Of a stretch of 64,000 bases of DNA, positions 1 to 8,886 are shown in pieces. A program made the translations under genes and the position numbers. Position 1 is the first letter of the stretch; the number at the start of each line of letters is the position of its first letter. The DNA lies in assembly GCF_037076525.1 (NCBI RefSeq), contig NZ_AP029018.1, positions 2,529,423 through 2,593,422 on the forward strand, written 5' to 3'. The DNA is from Selenomonas sp. TAMA-11512 (lineage in GTDB: Bacteria > Bacillota > Negativicutes > Selenomonadales > Selenomonadaceae). The notes under the pieces were generated by a model that was not told the DNA's origin, made no database searches, and saw nothing but the letters and a program-made list of their open reading frames with translations.

Positions 1-24
1 TAAAAGGTGTTGTGGAGGTTTGTG

Positions 25-1092
25 ATGAAAAAGAGAAAAGCAATTCCATTTGTCACTGCGGCAATTCTGTCCCTTTCCCTGTGCACGTCCGCTTTCGCGG
101 CAGATTTGCCGGAGGTCAAAATATTGGCGACGGGCGGGACCATTGCGGGAACAGCGCCATCCGACACGCAGATGACCGGCTACAAAGCGGGCGCGCTCGG
201 CATTGACACGTTGCTCCGTGCCGTCCCGGCGATCAACGATATTGCCGTTGTCAGCGGTGAGCAGATCGCAAATACCGGCAGTGAAAGCATGACGACAGAT
301 ATATGGCTAAAGCTTGCGGACCGCTGCAACACACTGCTGTCCGATCCCAAGGTAAAGGGAATCGTCATCACACACGGCACGGATACATTGGAGGAAACCG
401 CATATTTCCTGAATCTAGTGGTAAGAAGCGACAAGCCCGTCGTTATGGTCGGCGCAATGCGTCCGGCAACGGCCATCAGCGCAGACGGCCCGGTCAATCT
501 GCTCAATGCCGTGAAGCTGGCCTCCTCCCCCAAGGCGGTCGGCAAGGGCGTTCTCATTGCCATGAACGATGAAATCAACGGGGCGCGCGACGCGACAAAG
601 ACCACGACGATGAACGTCGCGACCTTCAAGTCGCCGGAGCTTGGTCTTCTCGGTTATTTCGCAAACGGCGAGCCGTTCTTTTACAAAGAGACGACGCGCA
701 GGCACACAAAGCGCAGCGAGTTCGATGTATCGGGTCTGAAGGACCTTCCCCGCGTCGACATCATCTACACACACGTCAGTGATGACCGTCACCTGATTGA
801 CGCCGCGGTAAAGCAGGGAGCAAAGGGGATCATCTACGCGGGAAGCGGCATGGGCAGCATCCATAAAGACGCCGAGCCAGGTCTGGTCGATGCCCAGAAA
901 TCCGGCGTCGTGATCGTCCGCAGCGCCCGCGTCGGAAACGGCATGGTCGTGGCAGCCTCCAAGGAATGGACGGCAGCGCACTTCCTGGACGGCGATACGC
1001 TGAATCCGCAAAAGGCACGCATTCTGCTCCAGCTGGCATTGACGAAAACAAACGACCCCGCCAAGATTCAGCGCATGTTTGATGAGTATTGA
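25..1092 (+). CDS. ansB: Secreted type II L-asparaginase
   Basis: Hydrolyses L-asparagine to aspartate and ammonia outside the cytoplasm. The 355-residue product begins with a signal peptide (KKRK, hydrophobic core, AFA cleavage site near residue 25). It has both asparaginase threonine motifs, TGGTIAG at 36-42 and HGTDTLEE at 117-124, and its length matches periplasmic family members. I chose ATG 25 because GGAGG at 14-18 sits 6 bases upstream; an in-frame TTG at 7 has no such site. The gene stands alone and ends at a strong terminator. Its promoter lies before the window. The aspartate formed could feed fumarate respiration (inference). Confidence 0.95.
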   Translation: MKKRKAIPFVTAAILSLSLCTSAFAADLPEVKILATGGTIAGTAPSDTQMTGYKAGALGIDTLLRAVPAINDIAVVSGEQIANTGSESMTTDIWLKLADRCNTLLSDPKVKGIVITHGTDTLEETAYFLNLVVRSDKPVVMVGAMRPATAISADGPVNLLNAVKLASSPKAVGKGVLIAMNDEINGARDATKTTTMNVATFKSPELGLLGYFANGEPFFYKETTRRHTKRSEFDVSGLKDLPRVDIIYTHVSDDRHLIDAAVKQGAKGIIYAGSGMGSIHKDAEPGLVDAQKSGVVIVRSARVGNGMVVAASKEWTAAHFLDGDTLNPQKARILLQLALTKTNDPAKIQRMFDEY

Positions 1093-1141
1093 TCTCTATA
1101 ATTGATCTTTTATAGGCGTACAAAACGCCCTTCGAGATTAT

Positions 1142-1188
1142 TGCCCTGCCCCCATAGAAAATCTAATTTTTTGGGGCAGGGCATTTTT
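1142..1188 (+). terminator. Rho-independent terminator after asparaginase
   Basis: An 11-bp perfect stem (TGCCCTGCCCC at 1142-1152, GGGGCAGGGCA at 1173-1183) is followed by five T residues. Confidence 0.9.
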
Positions 1189-1343
1189 ATGTTGTTTTCT
1201 CTTCTTCGCTATGAAATTTAATAGTGACTAATAAATTTACTTATATATTCTCATTGAAAAGCAGCCCTGCTATACTTACATCATAGTGAGAAGATGCTGC
1301 AAGGCGGACGTCTGACGGCGTTCGTTTGAAATGGGGAGATTCT

Positions 1344-2237
1344 ATGGGAAGCGCGGTCATTTACAAAACCACCGGCGATTATGCGTCTGAGATAAAACGA
1401 TTATATGCGGCTTATAAGCGTGCGGACGCCATTCTCGTCGGCGCGGGCTCCGGTCTCTCCACCTCTGCGGGGCTTGACTTCGCCGGCGAGCGTCTTCAGA
1501 AATACTTCGGCGACTTCGTGGAAAAGTACGGCATGAAGGATATGTATACCGGCTGCTTTTCGCCGTTTGACAGCCGCGAGGAACGCTGGTCTTACTGGTC
1601 GCGCTGGGCATGGATCAACCGCTATGAGGATATTCCGAAGGATACGCTGAAGCATCTGCTTTCCCTGCTTGACGGGCGGGATTATTTTGTGCTGACCACG
1701 AACATCGACCATACCTTCCTGCGGAGCGGCTGTCCGAAAGACCGCCTCTGCTACACGCAGGGGGATTTCGGGCTGTTTCAATGCTCGAAGCCGTGCCATC
1801 AGGACACGTATGACAATGAGGAAATGCTGCGGGCAATGCGTGCTTCCGAGCGCGGGATGCGCATCGACGGCAGCACCATTCCCCATTGTCCGAAATGCGG
1901 ACGCGAAATGGATTTCAGCCTGTATTGGGACCATACCTTCGTCCGCGACAAGGGCTGGCATATCGCCCATGACCGCTATGAGGAATATATAGCGCATCAT
2001 TCCTCCGGGAAAATCCTGTATCTGGAGCTTGGCGTAGACTATAACTCTCCGGGCGTTATCAAGATCCCGTTCTGGAATATGGTGTATTCCAATCCCGATG
2101 CCGTCTTTGCCAGCGTCAACCTCACCAACCCGAGCTACCACTCCGCGATTGCGGATCAATCGATCGTCATCAGCGAGGATATTGACACGGTGATACGTGA
2201 TCTTTGCAGGATGGCGTCGGAGGATCAAAATGCATGA
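1344..2237 (+). CDS. Sir2-family (sirtuin-like) NAD-dependent protein
   Basis: A 297-residue cytoplasmic protein with sirtuin features: an N-terminal NAD-binding motif GAGSGLSTSAG starting at residue 33, a TTNIDHTF motif resembling the sirtuin TQNID signature, and paired cysteines (CSKPC, then HCPKCG) that could hold zinc. It departs from canonical deacetylases and recalls the bacterial class-M sirtuins involved in ADP-ribosylation. The macrodomain and GcvH-like/lipoate-ligase partners usual for that class are not adjacent, so activity (deacylase, ADP-ribosyltransferase or NADase) is open. GGGGAG at 1333-1338 supports ATG 1344; the upstream TTG at 1326 is unlikely. The gene converges on the LysR gene. 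Confidence 0.8.
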   Translation: MGSAVIYKTTGDYASEIKRLYAAYKRADAILVGAGSGLSTSAGLDFAGERLQKYFGDFVEKYGMKDMYTGCFSPFDSREERWSYWSRWAWINRYEDIPKDTLKHLLSLLDGRDYFVLTTNIDHTFLRSGCPKDRLCYTQGDFGLFQCSKPCHQDTYDNEEMLRAMRASERGMRIDGSTIPHCPKCGREMDFSLYWDHTFVRDKGWHIAHDRYEEYIAHHSSGKILYLELGVDYNSPGVIKIPFWNMVYSNPDAVFASVNLTNPSYHSAIADQSIVISEDIDTVIRDLCRMASEDQNA

Positions 2238-2288
2238 ACGGAATAAATGAAGAGTGCATGGACTGCGTAGAGCGATTCTGTTCGTCAG

Positions 2289-3200
2289 TTACCATACAAT
2301 GCGATTCTTTCCCGTTTTTTGCAGCCAATCCAACAGGAATTGACGGAATGTCCGTGCCGCTTCGGTGAGGATGACTGTCTTGTCCTGTATGAGGCAGACC
2401 TCCTGTCCCGTATCTTTGCCGTCGCCGAGTTCCCGCATGACAATATCCGGCTGCCTGTTCATAACGGCTGCATAGTCGTAGCCGAGATTGATCGCAGGAT
2501 TATGACGCAGCAGATCAACAATGAGGGCTTCATCGGCGGTTTCAGCCAGAATCTCGATTTCGAGACCGGGCAGGAGGATGTGTTTGTCGATATTGTGACG
2601 GAAACAGTGATAAGCACGTCCTTTACTGATGATCATTTGCCCGTCGAGATCTGTGTAGGTGATACGGCTCTTTTCCGCCAAGGGATGATGCGCAGAGAGG
2701 CGGGCACAGTAGCGGGAGAAAAAGAGTGCATCCCCTTGAAAGCGTGTCTGATCAAAAGGGGCAGTGACAATGGAAAAATGACATCGCTTTTTCAGAAGTC
2801 CCTCCATTGCGTCGTCGTCCGTTGTATCGACAATGCTCAGAATAATGCTCGGATGAGCGGCATGAAAATCCTGTAGAAATTGCGCTCCGAGATAAGAAAA
2901 GACGTGATCCAGCGCAAAAACGGCAACGACGCTTTTCGAGTGAGTGGCGAGAGAACGCATACTTTCGATGGATTGATATTCATCCAGCAGACGTTGAACA
3001 TGGGGCAGCAGCGCTGCCGCATAATCGGTCGGAATGATTCCGCGCGGGGTACGGATGAAAAGCGGCTGTCCAAGCTCCTCCTCCAAGGATTTCATCGCTC
3101 TGCTGAGACCTTGCCTTGCAACATAAAGATGATCCGCTGCCGTCTGGATATTGCCGCAGCGATAGACCTCAATGAAATACTCCATCTGTTTTCGATTCAT
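2289..3200 (-). CDS. LysR-family transcriptional regulator
   Basis: A 303-residue DNA-binding regulator. The N-terminal winged helix (residues about 1-60, with AADHLYVARQGLSRAMKSLEEELG) is followed by the usual effector-binding domain. The start is ATG 3200, preceded by GGAGGGGTGA. It is transcribed away from the metallo-hydrolase gene at 3346, and a perfect 18-bp palindrome lies in the shared intergenic region. That arrangement is typical of a LysR protein controlling its divergent neighbour and itself. The ligand is unknown. Confidence 0.92.
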   Translation of the reverse strand: MNRKQMEYFIEVYRCGNIQTAADHLYVARQGLSRAMKSLEEELGQPLFIRTPRGIIPTDYAAALLPHVQRLLDEYQSIESMRSLATHSKSVVAVFALDHVFSYLGAQFLQDFHAAHPSIILSIVDTTDDDAMEGLLKKRCHFSIVTAPFDQTRFQGDALFFSRYCARLSAHHPLAEKSRITYTDLDGQMIISKGRAYHCFRHNIDKHILLPGLEIEILAETADEALIVDLLRHNPAINLGYDYAAVMNRQPDIVMRELGDGKDTGQEVCLIQDKTVILTEAARTFRQFLLDWLQKTGKNRIVW

Positions 3201-3239
3201 CTTCACCCCTCCCGCCTGTTTCATCGGTATCTATTTTAA

Positions 3240-3257
3240 CGCAACAATATTGTTGCG
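3240..3257. promoter_or_regulatory. Perfect palindrome, probable LysR operator
   Basis: CGCAACAATATTGTTGCG is perfectly self-complementary. It lies 40 bases before the LysR start and 20 bases upstream of the divergent promoter's -35 box, where a LysR recognition site is expected. Confidence 0.75.
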
Positions 3258-3276
3258 GCAAGTCCCGTTGTTTTTC

Positions 3277-3305
3277 TTGTCGCCATTTGGGAAGTCCGAT
3301 ATACT
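3277..3305 (+). promoter_or_regulatory. Sigma-70-type promoter for the metallo-hydrolase
   Basis: TTGTCG at 3277-3282 and TATACT at 3300-3305 are separated by 17 bp, directly downstream of the palindrome and upstream of the gene at 3346. Confidence 0.75.
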
Positions 3306-3345
3306 ATGAAGCGGAGCAACCAAAGGATGAACAGGAGAAACACTT

Positions 3346-4158
3346 ATGAAACTTACACAGATTCGCAATGCAACGAACCGTTTGGACTATGCAGGGAAAG
3401 TCTTTCTGATTGACCCGTGGCTTGCACCGAAACATCAGCTGTCGTTCGTCGATATTCCAGGCATGCCGTTCCATGTCCCTGATCCGATGAAGGAGCATCT
3501 TCCAATGCCGTTCTATGATTTGCCAATGGATACGGAGCGGATTTTGAGCGGTGTTGACTACTATATTGTCACGCATCTGCATCCGGATCATATTGATATG
3601 GCGCCGGACGGGACGGTCGGTACGCTTCTTGATAAGGCGGTTCCGGTCATTTGTCAGTCGGAGGAGGATGCAGCGGTTCTGCACCGTTCCGGTTTTTCGG
3701 AGGTGATCGTCCTGCCGGAAAGCGGTATGGAGTTCGGTGTAGCGAGACTGAACCGCGTCCCTGCTCTGCACGGTACAGTTGTTCCGTGTGGCGATGCGAT
3801 GGGGATTGTATTTGAGGCACCGGAGGAGAAAACCCTCTATTTGGCGGGAGACACAGTCTGGTATTCAGGTGTGGCTGAGACACTGCGGAAATATCAGCCC
3901 GATGTGATTGCCCTGAACTGTTGTGCTGCGGAGACCGTGGAAAACGGACGCCTAATCATGAACGATGAGGATGTTCACTGTGTGGCGATGACTGCGCCCA
4001 ACGCCCGTCTTTATCTGACGCATCTGGACAACGTTGCGCATGCTGCACTTACGCGGCACACACTGCGGGGTTGTTTGGCACGTCGCGGCGTAGTAAATTA
4101 TGACATGCCGCCCGATGGGGCATCGGTTGAATATAAAGCGGCAACAGGCAGAGCGTAA
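3346..4158 (+). CDS. Metallo-beta-lactamase-fold hydrolase, UlaG-like
   Basis: A 270-residue cytoplasmic protein with the metal motif THLHPDHID (residues about 76-84), then LAGDTVWYSG and a late H near LTHLDN, as in the UlaG/L-ascorbate-6-phosphate lactonase-like branch of the fold. No signal peptide is seen. AGGAGA at 3333-3338 precedes ATG 3346. It is a single-gene unit with its own promoter and terminator, divergent from a LysR gene. The substrate cannot be inferred, since no sugar genes are adjacent. Confidence 0.85.
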   Translation: MKLTQIRNATNRLDYAGKVFLIDPWLAPKHQLSFVDIPGMPFHVPDPMKEHLPMPFYDLPMDTERILSGVDYYIVTHLHPDHIDMAPDGTVGTLLDKAVPVICQSEEDAAVLHRSGFSEVIVLPESGMEFGVARLNRVPALHGTVVPCGDAMGIVFEAPEEKTLYLAGDTVWYSGVAETLRKYQPDVIALNCCAAETVENGRLIMNDEDVHCVAMTAPNARLYLTHLDNVAHAALTRHTLRGCLARRGVVNYDMPPDGASVEYKAATGRA

Positions 4159-4188
4159 TTTCTGCAGCACGATAATTTTTTCACAATG

Positions 4189-4230
4189 AGAGATTCCATT
4201 CGTCACATTCGACGTTTGGAGTCTCTTTTT
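4189..4230 (+). terminator. Terminator after the metallo-hydrolase
   Basis: AGAGATTCC at 4189-4197 pairs with GGAGTCTCT at 4218-4226 (one G-T pair), followed by a T run. Stem and loop closely resemble the orphan hairpin at 8591-8632. Confidence 0.8.
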
Positions 4231-4342
4231 ATCCGGAGGATTAAGAATGGACGCTTCCGTCGATATATCAGCCATATTGACATGTTCTTCTGATGGACCG
4301 ATGCAGATCTACATGATGGGATGTTTTCTATGAGTAACAGCC

Positions 4343-4590
4343 TTAAGGAACCTCTGATAAATTCAGCTCGATCATCTTGGCACATCTTTCCTGCCCGCGC
4401 TTCGGCGGGAAACTGCTTCGACGAGCGTTGATTTTTACTCCGTCAGAGGATTTTCGAAAGGCACTGAAAAAGTAAATGCTTCGGCATATAAAGCGCAGCA
4501 TGGCGAAATCCAACGGACTTTGACAGCCGTCCTGCGGCACTGCCTTGACGTATACTCTTCGTATTTCCCGAAAGCCTTGTAAACTCGCCG
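4343..4590. repeat. Diverged miniature repeat, left end only
   Basis: The stretch begins TTAAGGAACCTCTGATAAA, close to the terminal sequence of the miniature repeats at 13589, 20297 and 46599, and continues with a related CATCTTGGCACATCTTTCC segment. I cannot find a matching inverted right end, so it may be a decayed copy or a different family with the same tip. With the preceding terminator this fills the gap between 4158 and 4596; no gene is evident. Confidence 0.5.
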
Positions 4591-4595
4591 ACGTG

Positions 4596-5069
4596 CTACA
4601 TGAGCATGAGACAGGAATGATCGACATATCGGATAAACTGCAGCAGATCGGCAAACGCCAGGGAAACGGTCGCCGTATTGGTATTCGGGTGCAGGAGCAG
4701 ACGGCCTCCTTCCAAGCTTCCGTCCAAAATCAATGTGACCTTTTTCTCCGTATCGTTCACGAGGGAAAGCGGTGTCACGCTTCCCGGATGAAGCGACAGT
4801 ATATCGAGGAGCTCCTGCTCCGAAGCGAACGACAGCCGAGGCAGCCCGAGGGATGCTGCCACCTGCTTGAGGTCGGCGCGTTTTTCGGCAGGCAAGACCA
4901 GCAGGAAGAATTCTCCCTTCTTGCTCTTCAAAAAAAGATTCTTGCAGGGGCTCCCCTCAAGCGTATCTGCAATGTGAAGTTCCCGTGATTCCGCCACGGT
5001 ATAGACTGGCTCGTGCTCCGTTTTTTCGTACGGTATGTGAAGCTCATCCAGAAGTTTCAATATATCCAA
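4596..5069 (-). CDS. YbaK/ProX-family aminoacyl-tRNA deacylase
   Basis: A 157-residue protein of the YbaK/EbsC/PrdX fold, which hydrolyses mischarged tRNAs such as Ala-tRNA(Pro) in trans. The N-terminus (LLDELHIPYEKTEHEPVYTV) and the segment SPCKNLFLKSKKGEFFLLVL are characteristic, and the length fits the family. No ATG fits well; the best start is TTG at 5069, where family homology begins, preceded by GGGAGG about 11 bases away. A longer in-frame ORF reaches 5144 but adds unrelated sequence. A 23-codon ORF ends just upstream and could couple translation. Confidence 0.82.
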   Translation of the reverse strand: MDILKLLDELHIPYEKTEHEPVYTVAESRELHIADTLEGSPCKNLFLKSKKGEFFLLVLPAEKRADLKQVAASLGLPRLSFASEQELLDILSLHPGSVTPLSLVNDTEKKVTLILDGSLEGGRLLLHPNTNTATVSLAFADLLQFIRYVDHSCLMLM

Positions 5070-5088
5070 TTCTATCAGCACCTCCCGC

Positions 5089-5160
5089 TTATTCGGAAAA
5101 TATATGCGCATCCTTGACGAACGTCTCGAACTGCTCCAGCACATCGGCTTGCCGGGGCAT
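5089..5160 (-). CDS. Possible 23-residue leader peptide
   Basis: A short ORF starting at ATG 5160 follows GAGGAGA with good spacing. It ends in TAA just before the GGGAGG of the deacylase. It lies in the transcript from the promoter at 5203-5230. It may be a leader that couples translation, or the remnant of a longer N-terminus. No homology is recognised. Confidence 0.35.
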   Translation of the reverse strand: MPRQADVLEQFETFVKDAHIFSE

Positions 5161-5202
5161 GGAGCATTCTCCTCTCTTTATCACGATACAATTCCTATTC
5201 CA

Positions 5203-5230
5203 ATTATAATGAAAAACCCTCCTTTTTCAA
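5203..5230 (-). promoter_or_regulatory. Promoter for the deacylase gene
   Basis: On the minus strand TTGAAA (5225-5230) and a consensus TATAAT (5203-5208) are separated by 16 bp, upstream of the leader ORF and deacylase. Confidence 0.8.
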
Positions 5231-5271
5231 GCGTTGTAGAAAAACGGCTTCATTTTATCAGCGCTGCCTTA

Positions 5272-5323
5272 ACAAAAAATAAATGTTGCATTCCCCCATG
5301 GCCGGGCGAATGCAACATTTATT
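5272..5323 (-). terminator. Terminator of the chemoreceptor operon
   Basis: A 16-bp perfect inverted repeat (5278-5293 with 5308-5323) around GAATGCAACATTTATT. Read on the minus strand it runs into a T-rich tail just after the chemoreceptor stop codon. Confidence 0.85.
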
Positions 5324-5342
5324 ATAGAGCCGAAAATCAGCC

Positions 5343-7076
5343 TCAGCCGGAAAATGCCGCCACGAGGTTTTTCAGCCGCTCCGTGCTCTCCTTGAAGCTC
5401 TGCACCTTGTCGAGGATATCGGCGTACTTCTCCGCCATGCCGACAATATTCTCGGCAATGCGCGTGTTTCCGTCGGCGCTCTCGTGCGTCGCCCGGCCGA
5501 TTTCCTCCATCGAGCGGTTCATGTTCTCCACGGACCGCAGAAGCTCCTCCGAAGTCTTGGTGCTTTCCCTCGCAGCCTTGAGGAAGTATTCCGCATCCTC
5601 CTTGTACCGGACAGCCGTATCGTCCATCTGCGCGTAATCCTTGCGAACATCCCCGCCGAGGAGCGCCAGAAGGTCGAAGGCCCCTTTGGAGAGCGCCTGC
5701 ATTGCCTCCGTGACCTGCCCCGTGAGGCTCTTGATCTTCTCCGCCGTGCCCTGTGACTGCTCCGCGAGCTTCGCGACCTCGCCCGCAACGACAGAGAACC
5801 CGCGGCCCTGCTCGCCGGCGCGCGCCGCCTCGATGGAAGCATTGAGCGCGAGAAGGTTTGTCTGCTCCGCGATATCCGTGATCGCCTGCGTGAGCTGTGA
5901 AATCTGCTCGACGACCTTCGCCGACTCGATGGCCGCTTCCACCGACCCCTTGGATGACGCGTATACGCGCTCCGAAGCCTCCTGCGCCTGCTCCATCTTT
6001 ATCTTGAGCTCCGTCGCACGCGCGCTGATTTCCTGCGTATACGCCTCGCTCTTCTTCATTTCGTCAACCGTGCCCCGGATCTCATCGCTCAGATGACCGC
6101 TGACCTGCTGCATGGTTGCCGTCGAGGCCGCCGTTTCTTCCATGCCCGCCGACATCTCTTCCGTCACCGCCGACATGTCCTGCGTCTCGTTGCTCATGGC
6201 CTCGATCATGCCCTCCAGCTCGCCGACGACGGCATTCGTCTTTTCCGCTTCCTCATGCACCTGCTTCATAAAGCCCTGCATCTTCATCAAAGCCTTGACA
6301 ACGACGCCGATCTCATCCTCGCGGTGCGACAGGGAGTCCGGTATAGCGCGGGAAAGATCCCCTGCCGCCACGGCGTTCAGATGCTCGATCGAAGTGTTGA
6401 GCGGCGCCGAGATATTGTTCGCGATGATCCGCGACATGAGGATGCCGAGGATCAGGCTGATGAGGATGATCGCGCCGAAAATCTTCAAGGTGCGCGCGTA
6501 CTGGATGTTGTTCTCTTCAAAAAGCTGCTTGCCCTGGAAAACATTGTCCGGCGTCAGCACCTGCATATTGGCGCCGATCGCCGTCAAAGCCGACAGCCGG
6601 TTGTACGCCTCCGCCTTGTCCTCGGGCGCCGTGCCCAGGGCGCCGACCGCCTTGACAGCAGTATCCGCCGTATCGAGATCTTTGTCGAGCGTCGCAAGCG
6701 CCTCCATCGCGCGCTCGCTCAGTCCCATATTCTTGAGTTCGTCGACATCGTGGCGAATGCCCGCGAGATTGCCTGCGATATCATCCAAAAGAATCTGGCG
6801 GTTCTCCTGCGTGAAATTCTGCTGGATGATATAGGAAACATTGACATTGATGCTGCGCAGTCGGTTGTTCGCATCGTTAAGATACTGCGTCGTCATCAAA
6901 TTGTGGTGATACATATCGTCGAGCGCCTGCTTCGCCGAATGGCTCGAATAGACGCCCACCGCCGCGACGAGGACGATCGTAAAGAGCAGGAAGACGGAAA
7001 GTATCGCCACTTTCGTCTTGACGCTGTAATCCTTCAAGGTATCGTTGCCCAAAGTGAAATTCCCCTTACTCAACAT
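5343..7076 (-). CDS. Methyl-accepting chemotaxis protein, membrane-bound
   Basis: A 577-residue transmembrane chemoreceptor. An N-terminal membrane segment near residues 20-45 leads to a helical periplasmic ligand domain (4HB_MCP type), a second membrane segment near 200-220, a HAMP domain, and a long methylation/signalling coiled coil with the hairpin tip [38 protein letters not shown], shown here split as [16 protein letters not shown] and [18 protein letters not shown]. It starts 14 bases after the stop of the upstream periplasmic-binding lipoprotein and shares its transcript. The lipoprotein therefore probably presents a ligand to this receptor, as RbsB and MglB do to Trg (inference). Confidence 0.95.
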   Translation of the reverse strand: MLSKGNFTLGNDTLKDYSVKTKVAILSVFLLFTIVLVAAVGVYSSHSAKQALDDMYHHNLMTTQYLNDANNRLRSINVNVSYIIQQNFTQENRQILLDDIAGNLAGIRHDVDELKNMGLSERAMEALATLDKDLDTADTAVKAVGALGTAPEDKAEAYNRLSALTAIGANMQVLTPDNVFQGKQLFEENNIQYARTLKIFGAIILISLILGILMSRIIANNISAPLNTSIEHLNAVAAGDLSRAIPDSLSHREDEIGVVVKALMKMQGFMKQVHEEAEKTNAVVGELEGMIEAMSNETQDMSAVTEEMSAGMEETAASTATMQQVSGHLSDEIRGTVDEMKKSEAYTQEISARATELKIKMEQAQEASERVYASSKGSVEAAIESAKVVEQISQLTQAITDIAEQTNLLALNASIEAARAGEQGRGFSVVAGEVAKLAEQSQGTAEKIKSLTGQVTEAMQALSKGAFDLLALLGGDVRKDYAQMDDTAVRYKEDAEYFLKAARESTKTSEELLRSVENMNRSMEEIGRATHESADGNTRIAENIVGMAEKYADILDKVQSFKESTERLKNLVAAFSG

Positions 7077-7090
7077 TCTTCATCCACCCC

Positions 7091-8023
7091 CTACTTCGAA
7101 AACTGCGCAATATTTTCTTGCGTGATGGAGGTGAACGGGATATCGAGGCTTTCCGTCGGCGGCTTTCCATCGAGGAAGGCCTTGACCAGCGTGACGGCTC
7201 CTGCCGCCTGACCCTCGGCATCCTGCCGGATCGTCTGCGAAAGCTCGCCCGCACGCACGGCGGCAAGCCCCGCCGGCGTCGCATCGACGCCCGTCACAAG
7301 GCAGCCCTCGAGCCGGTTCGCCGCCTTCAGCGCCTGAATCGCTCCCAAGGCCATCTCATCGTTGCCTGCGACGACACCGTTGATTTCCGGGAAGAAGCTC
7401 AGCCAGAGCGTCATGGCCTTCATGCCCTCCGCCTTGCTCCAGCTGCCGTCGACAGATGCGAGAAGCTGGATATCGGGACGCTTGTCGAGGCACGTCTCCT
7501 TGAAGCCTTCCCAGCGCTTGATGGCGGCGCCCAAAGAACTTTCTCCCATGAGATAGACAATCTTGGCGTTCGGCGGCAGGTTCTTCGCCATGAACTCACC
7601 CTGCATCCTGCCCGCCTCACGGTCGTCGGAAAGCGCTCCGATCACCTTGGGGTCGTTCACATCGCGGTTCATGATGACGATCGGAATGCCCGCCTCCCTG
7701 GCCTTTTCCACCGACGGTACGATGCTCGTCCCGTCCATCGCCAGGAGCACGATGGCCGCTGCCTTATCGTCGATCGCCTCGTTCAGCTGATCGATCTGCA
7801 GGTTGCTGTCGCCTTTGGCGTCAAGAAACTCCACATCAATCCCGGCCGCCTTCGCTTTTTCCTCAAACATATTCTTGAGCTGCATGGCAAAGGTGTCATC
7901 ACCGTTGTGGTTCGCATAGATCACCTTGCCCGAGCTCCCGACATCCGCCAGGCCGCAGCCCAGCAGACAAAAACACCCCAGAAGGCTCAAGAGGGAAAGC
8001 AGCAGCTTCCTCGATAAGCGCAT
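7091..8023 (-). CDS. RbsB-like sugar-binding lipoprotein
   Basis: A 310-residue periplasmic-binding protein of the ribose/galactose type. The signal sequence ends in a lipobox (LLGC), so it should be membrane-anchored. Family segments include DAKGDSNLQIDQLNEAI, a DGTSI hinge and VAGNDEMALGAIQAL. ATG 8023 is chosen because AAGGAAG lies 8 bases upstream. There is no ABC ATPase or permease next to it; the only partner is the chemoreceptor downstream. A sensory rather than transport role is likely. Confidence 0.9.
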   Translation of the reverse strand: MRLSRKLLLSLLSLLGCFCLLGCGLADVGSSGKVIYANHNGDDTFAMQLKNMFEEKAKAAGIDVEFLDAKGDSNLQIDQLNEAIDDKAAAIVLLAMDGTSIVPSVEKAREAGIPIVIMNRDVNDPKVIGALSDDREAGRMQGEFMAKNLPPNAKIVYLMGESSLGAAIKRWEGFKETCLDKRPDIQLLASVDGSWSKAEGMKAMTLWLSFFPEINGVVAGNDEMALGAIQALKAANRLEGCLVTGVDATPAGLAAVRAGELSQTIRQDAEGQAAGAVTLVKAFLDGKPPTESLDIPFTSITQENIAQFSK

Positions 8024-8134
8024 TACGGACACTTCCTTTCTTGGCGGGCAAAAGAACCCCTTGCCCCAAAACGTAACTAGTACTTTATATTATTCTATTT
8101 CCCGCCTGCATAATCCTCTTTTTCCCAGATCTTT

Positions 8135-8161
8135 CTTATGTTTTCGGTATGAAAACATAAG
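8135..8161. promoter_or_regulatory. Perfect 11-bp inverted repeat upstream of the chemosensory pair
   Basis: CTTATGTTTTC at 8135-8145 and GAAAACATAAG at 8151-8161 form a perfect inverted repeat with a 5-base centre. It lies about 110 bases upstream of the lipoprotein start with no T tail, so an operator is more likely than a terminator. The rest of 8024-8394 holds an imperfect hairpin (AACCCGTCCG, 8239-8293) and a doubtful 41-codon ORF at 8208-8333 that spans it. Confidence 0.5.
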
Positions 8162-8394
8162 CTGCAGCTATGGAATTGCCGTGAAAACAACAAGGAGAAT
8201 CTTTTTTATGACTAGGGCATCACGGAAAAATGATAAAACCCGTCCGTATCTGCAGGAAGGATGCTTTCATCCCATCGCAGACGCGGACGGGTTCATTTGT
8301 TCATTGCAAGGATTGCGCAACCGGCACAGATAAATCACGCGCCAATCCCGAATTTTTCACGGCTAGCCCAGCATATTTTGATGTGCGGCTTGCG

Positions 8395-8544
8395 TTACTC
8401 ATAAATTCTGCTTCTATGGCCTACATCGATAAAAACCAACACAAGCTCGTTTTCTCTTATATCCGCTAAAATACGATAATTTCCTATGCGATATCGCCAT
8501 TGACCGCTTCTGTTTGCCGCGCAACCGCATTTTCCGGAAATACA
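8395..8544 (-). pseudogene. Remnant of a RelE/ParE-family toxin gene
   Basis: Reading the minus strand from about 8520 to the stop at 8395-8397 gives NRSGQWRYRIGNYRILADI followed by a stretch ending in DVGHRSRIYE. This is the C-terminal half of a RelE/ParE mRNA-interferase toxin. The frame is closed by an in-frame TGA at 8545-8547, so the N-terminal half is lost and no start remains. No intact antitoxin is adjacent. Confidence 0.75.
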
Positions 8545-8590
8545 TCATAAGCGAATTTCTGCTTAACAGGCCGGAGTGGCTTCACACAAG

Positions 8591-8632
8591 AGAGATTCCG
8601 TTCGTCATATACGGCGGGTGGAATCTCTTTTT
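8591..8632 (+). terminator. Orphan terminator-like hairpin
   Basis: AGAGATTCC (8591-8599) pairs perfectly with GGAATCTCT (8619-8627), followed by TTTTT. Sequence and loop (TTCGTCA) match the terminator at 4189-4230. No plus-strand gene precedes it, so it may be left over from a deleted gene. Confidence 0.6.
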
Positions 8633-8647
8633 CGTTGTGAAAAATCA

Positions 8648-8760
8648 TTGGAAGCCCGTTGCGTTCCATGTTATAATTTTCTTGTATTTGAAGCGCGGAA
8701 GAGATCGTCATACTTGCAAATGCCTATGGTGCGACGATCGACCCTTGAGATGGACGGACG
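8648..8760 (+). promoter_or_regulatory. Promoter and conserved leader, copy A
   Basis: TTGGAA (8648-8653) and TATAAT (8672-8677) are 18 bp apart. The following leader, to about 8760, aligns closely with the leader at 20549-20640, including CCTATGGTGCG and ATGGACGGACG-type ends. It precedes the broken nucleotidyltransferase gene by about 130 bases. It may be a conserved leader RNA or a duplicated promoter cassette. Confidence 0.5.
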
Positions 8761-8886
8761 GTTATCGATGTTGCGGCGGATGTGTCCTCGGGTCTGTCGC
8801 GATGATTTGCGCTTGCATGGCGTTCCGATACGGTGGCGAAGGCGCCGGCGCATTGCAGTTGCGTATAATAAAGAGGAGGTGTCATG

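Noticed and set aside
6093..7211. 372-codon plus-strand ORF opposite the chemoreceptor
   Set aside because: Shadow of a clear chemoreceptor coding frame; composition is Arg/His/Leu-rich without motifs.
8208..8333. 41-codon ORF after AAGGAGA
   Set aside because: It overlaps an imperfect hairpin and has no recognisable sequence; too weak to call a gene.
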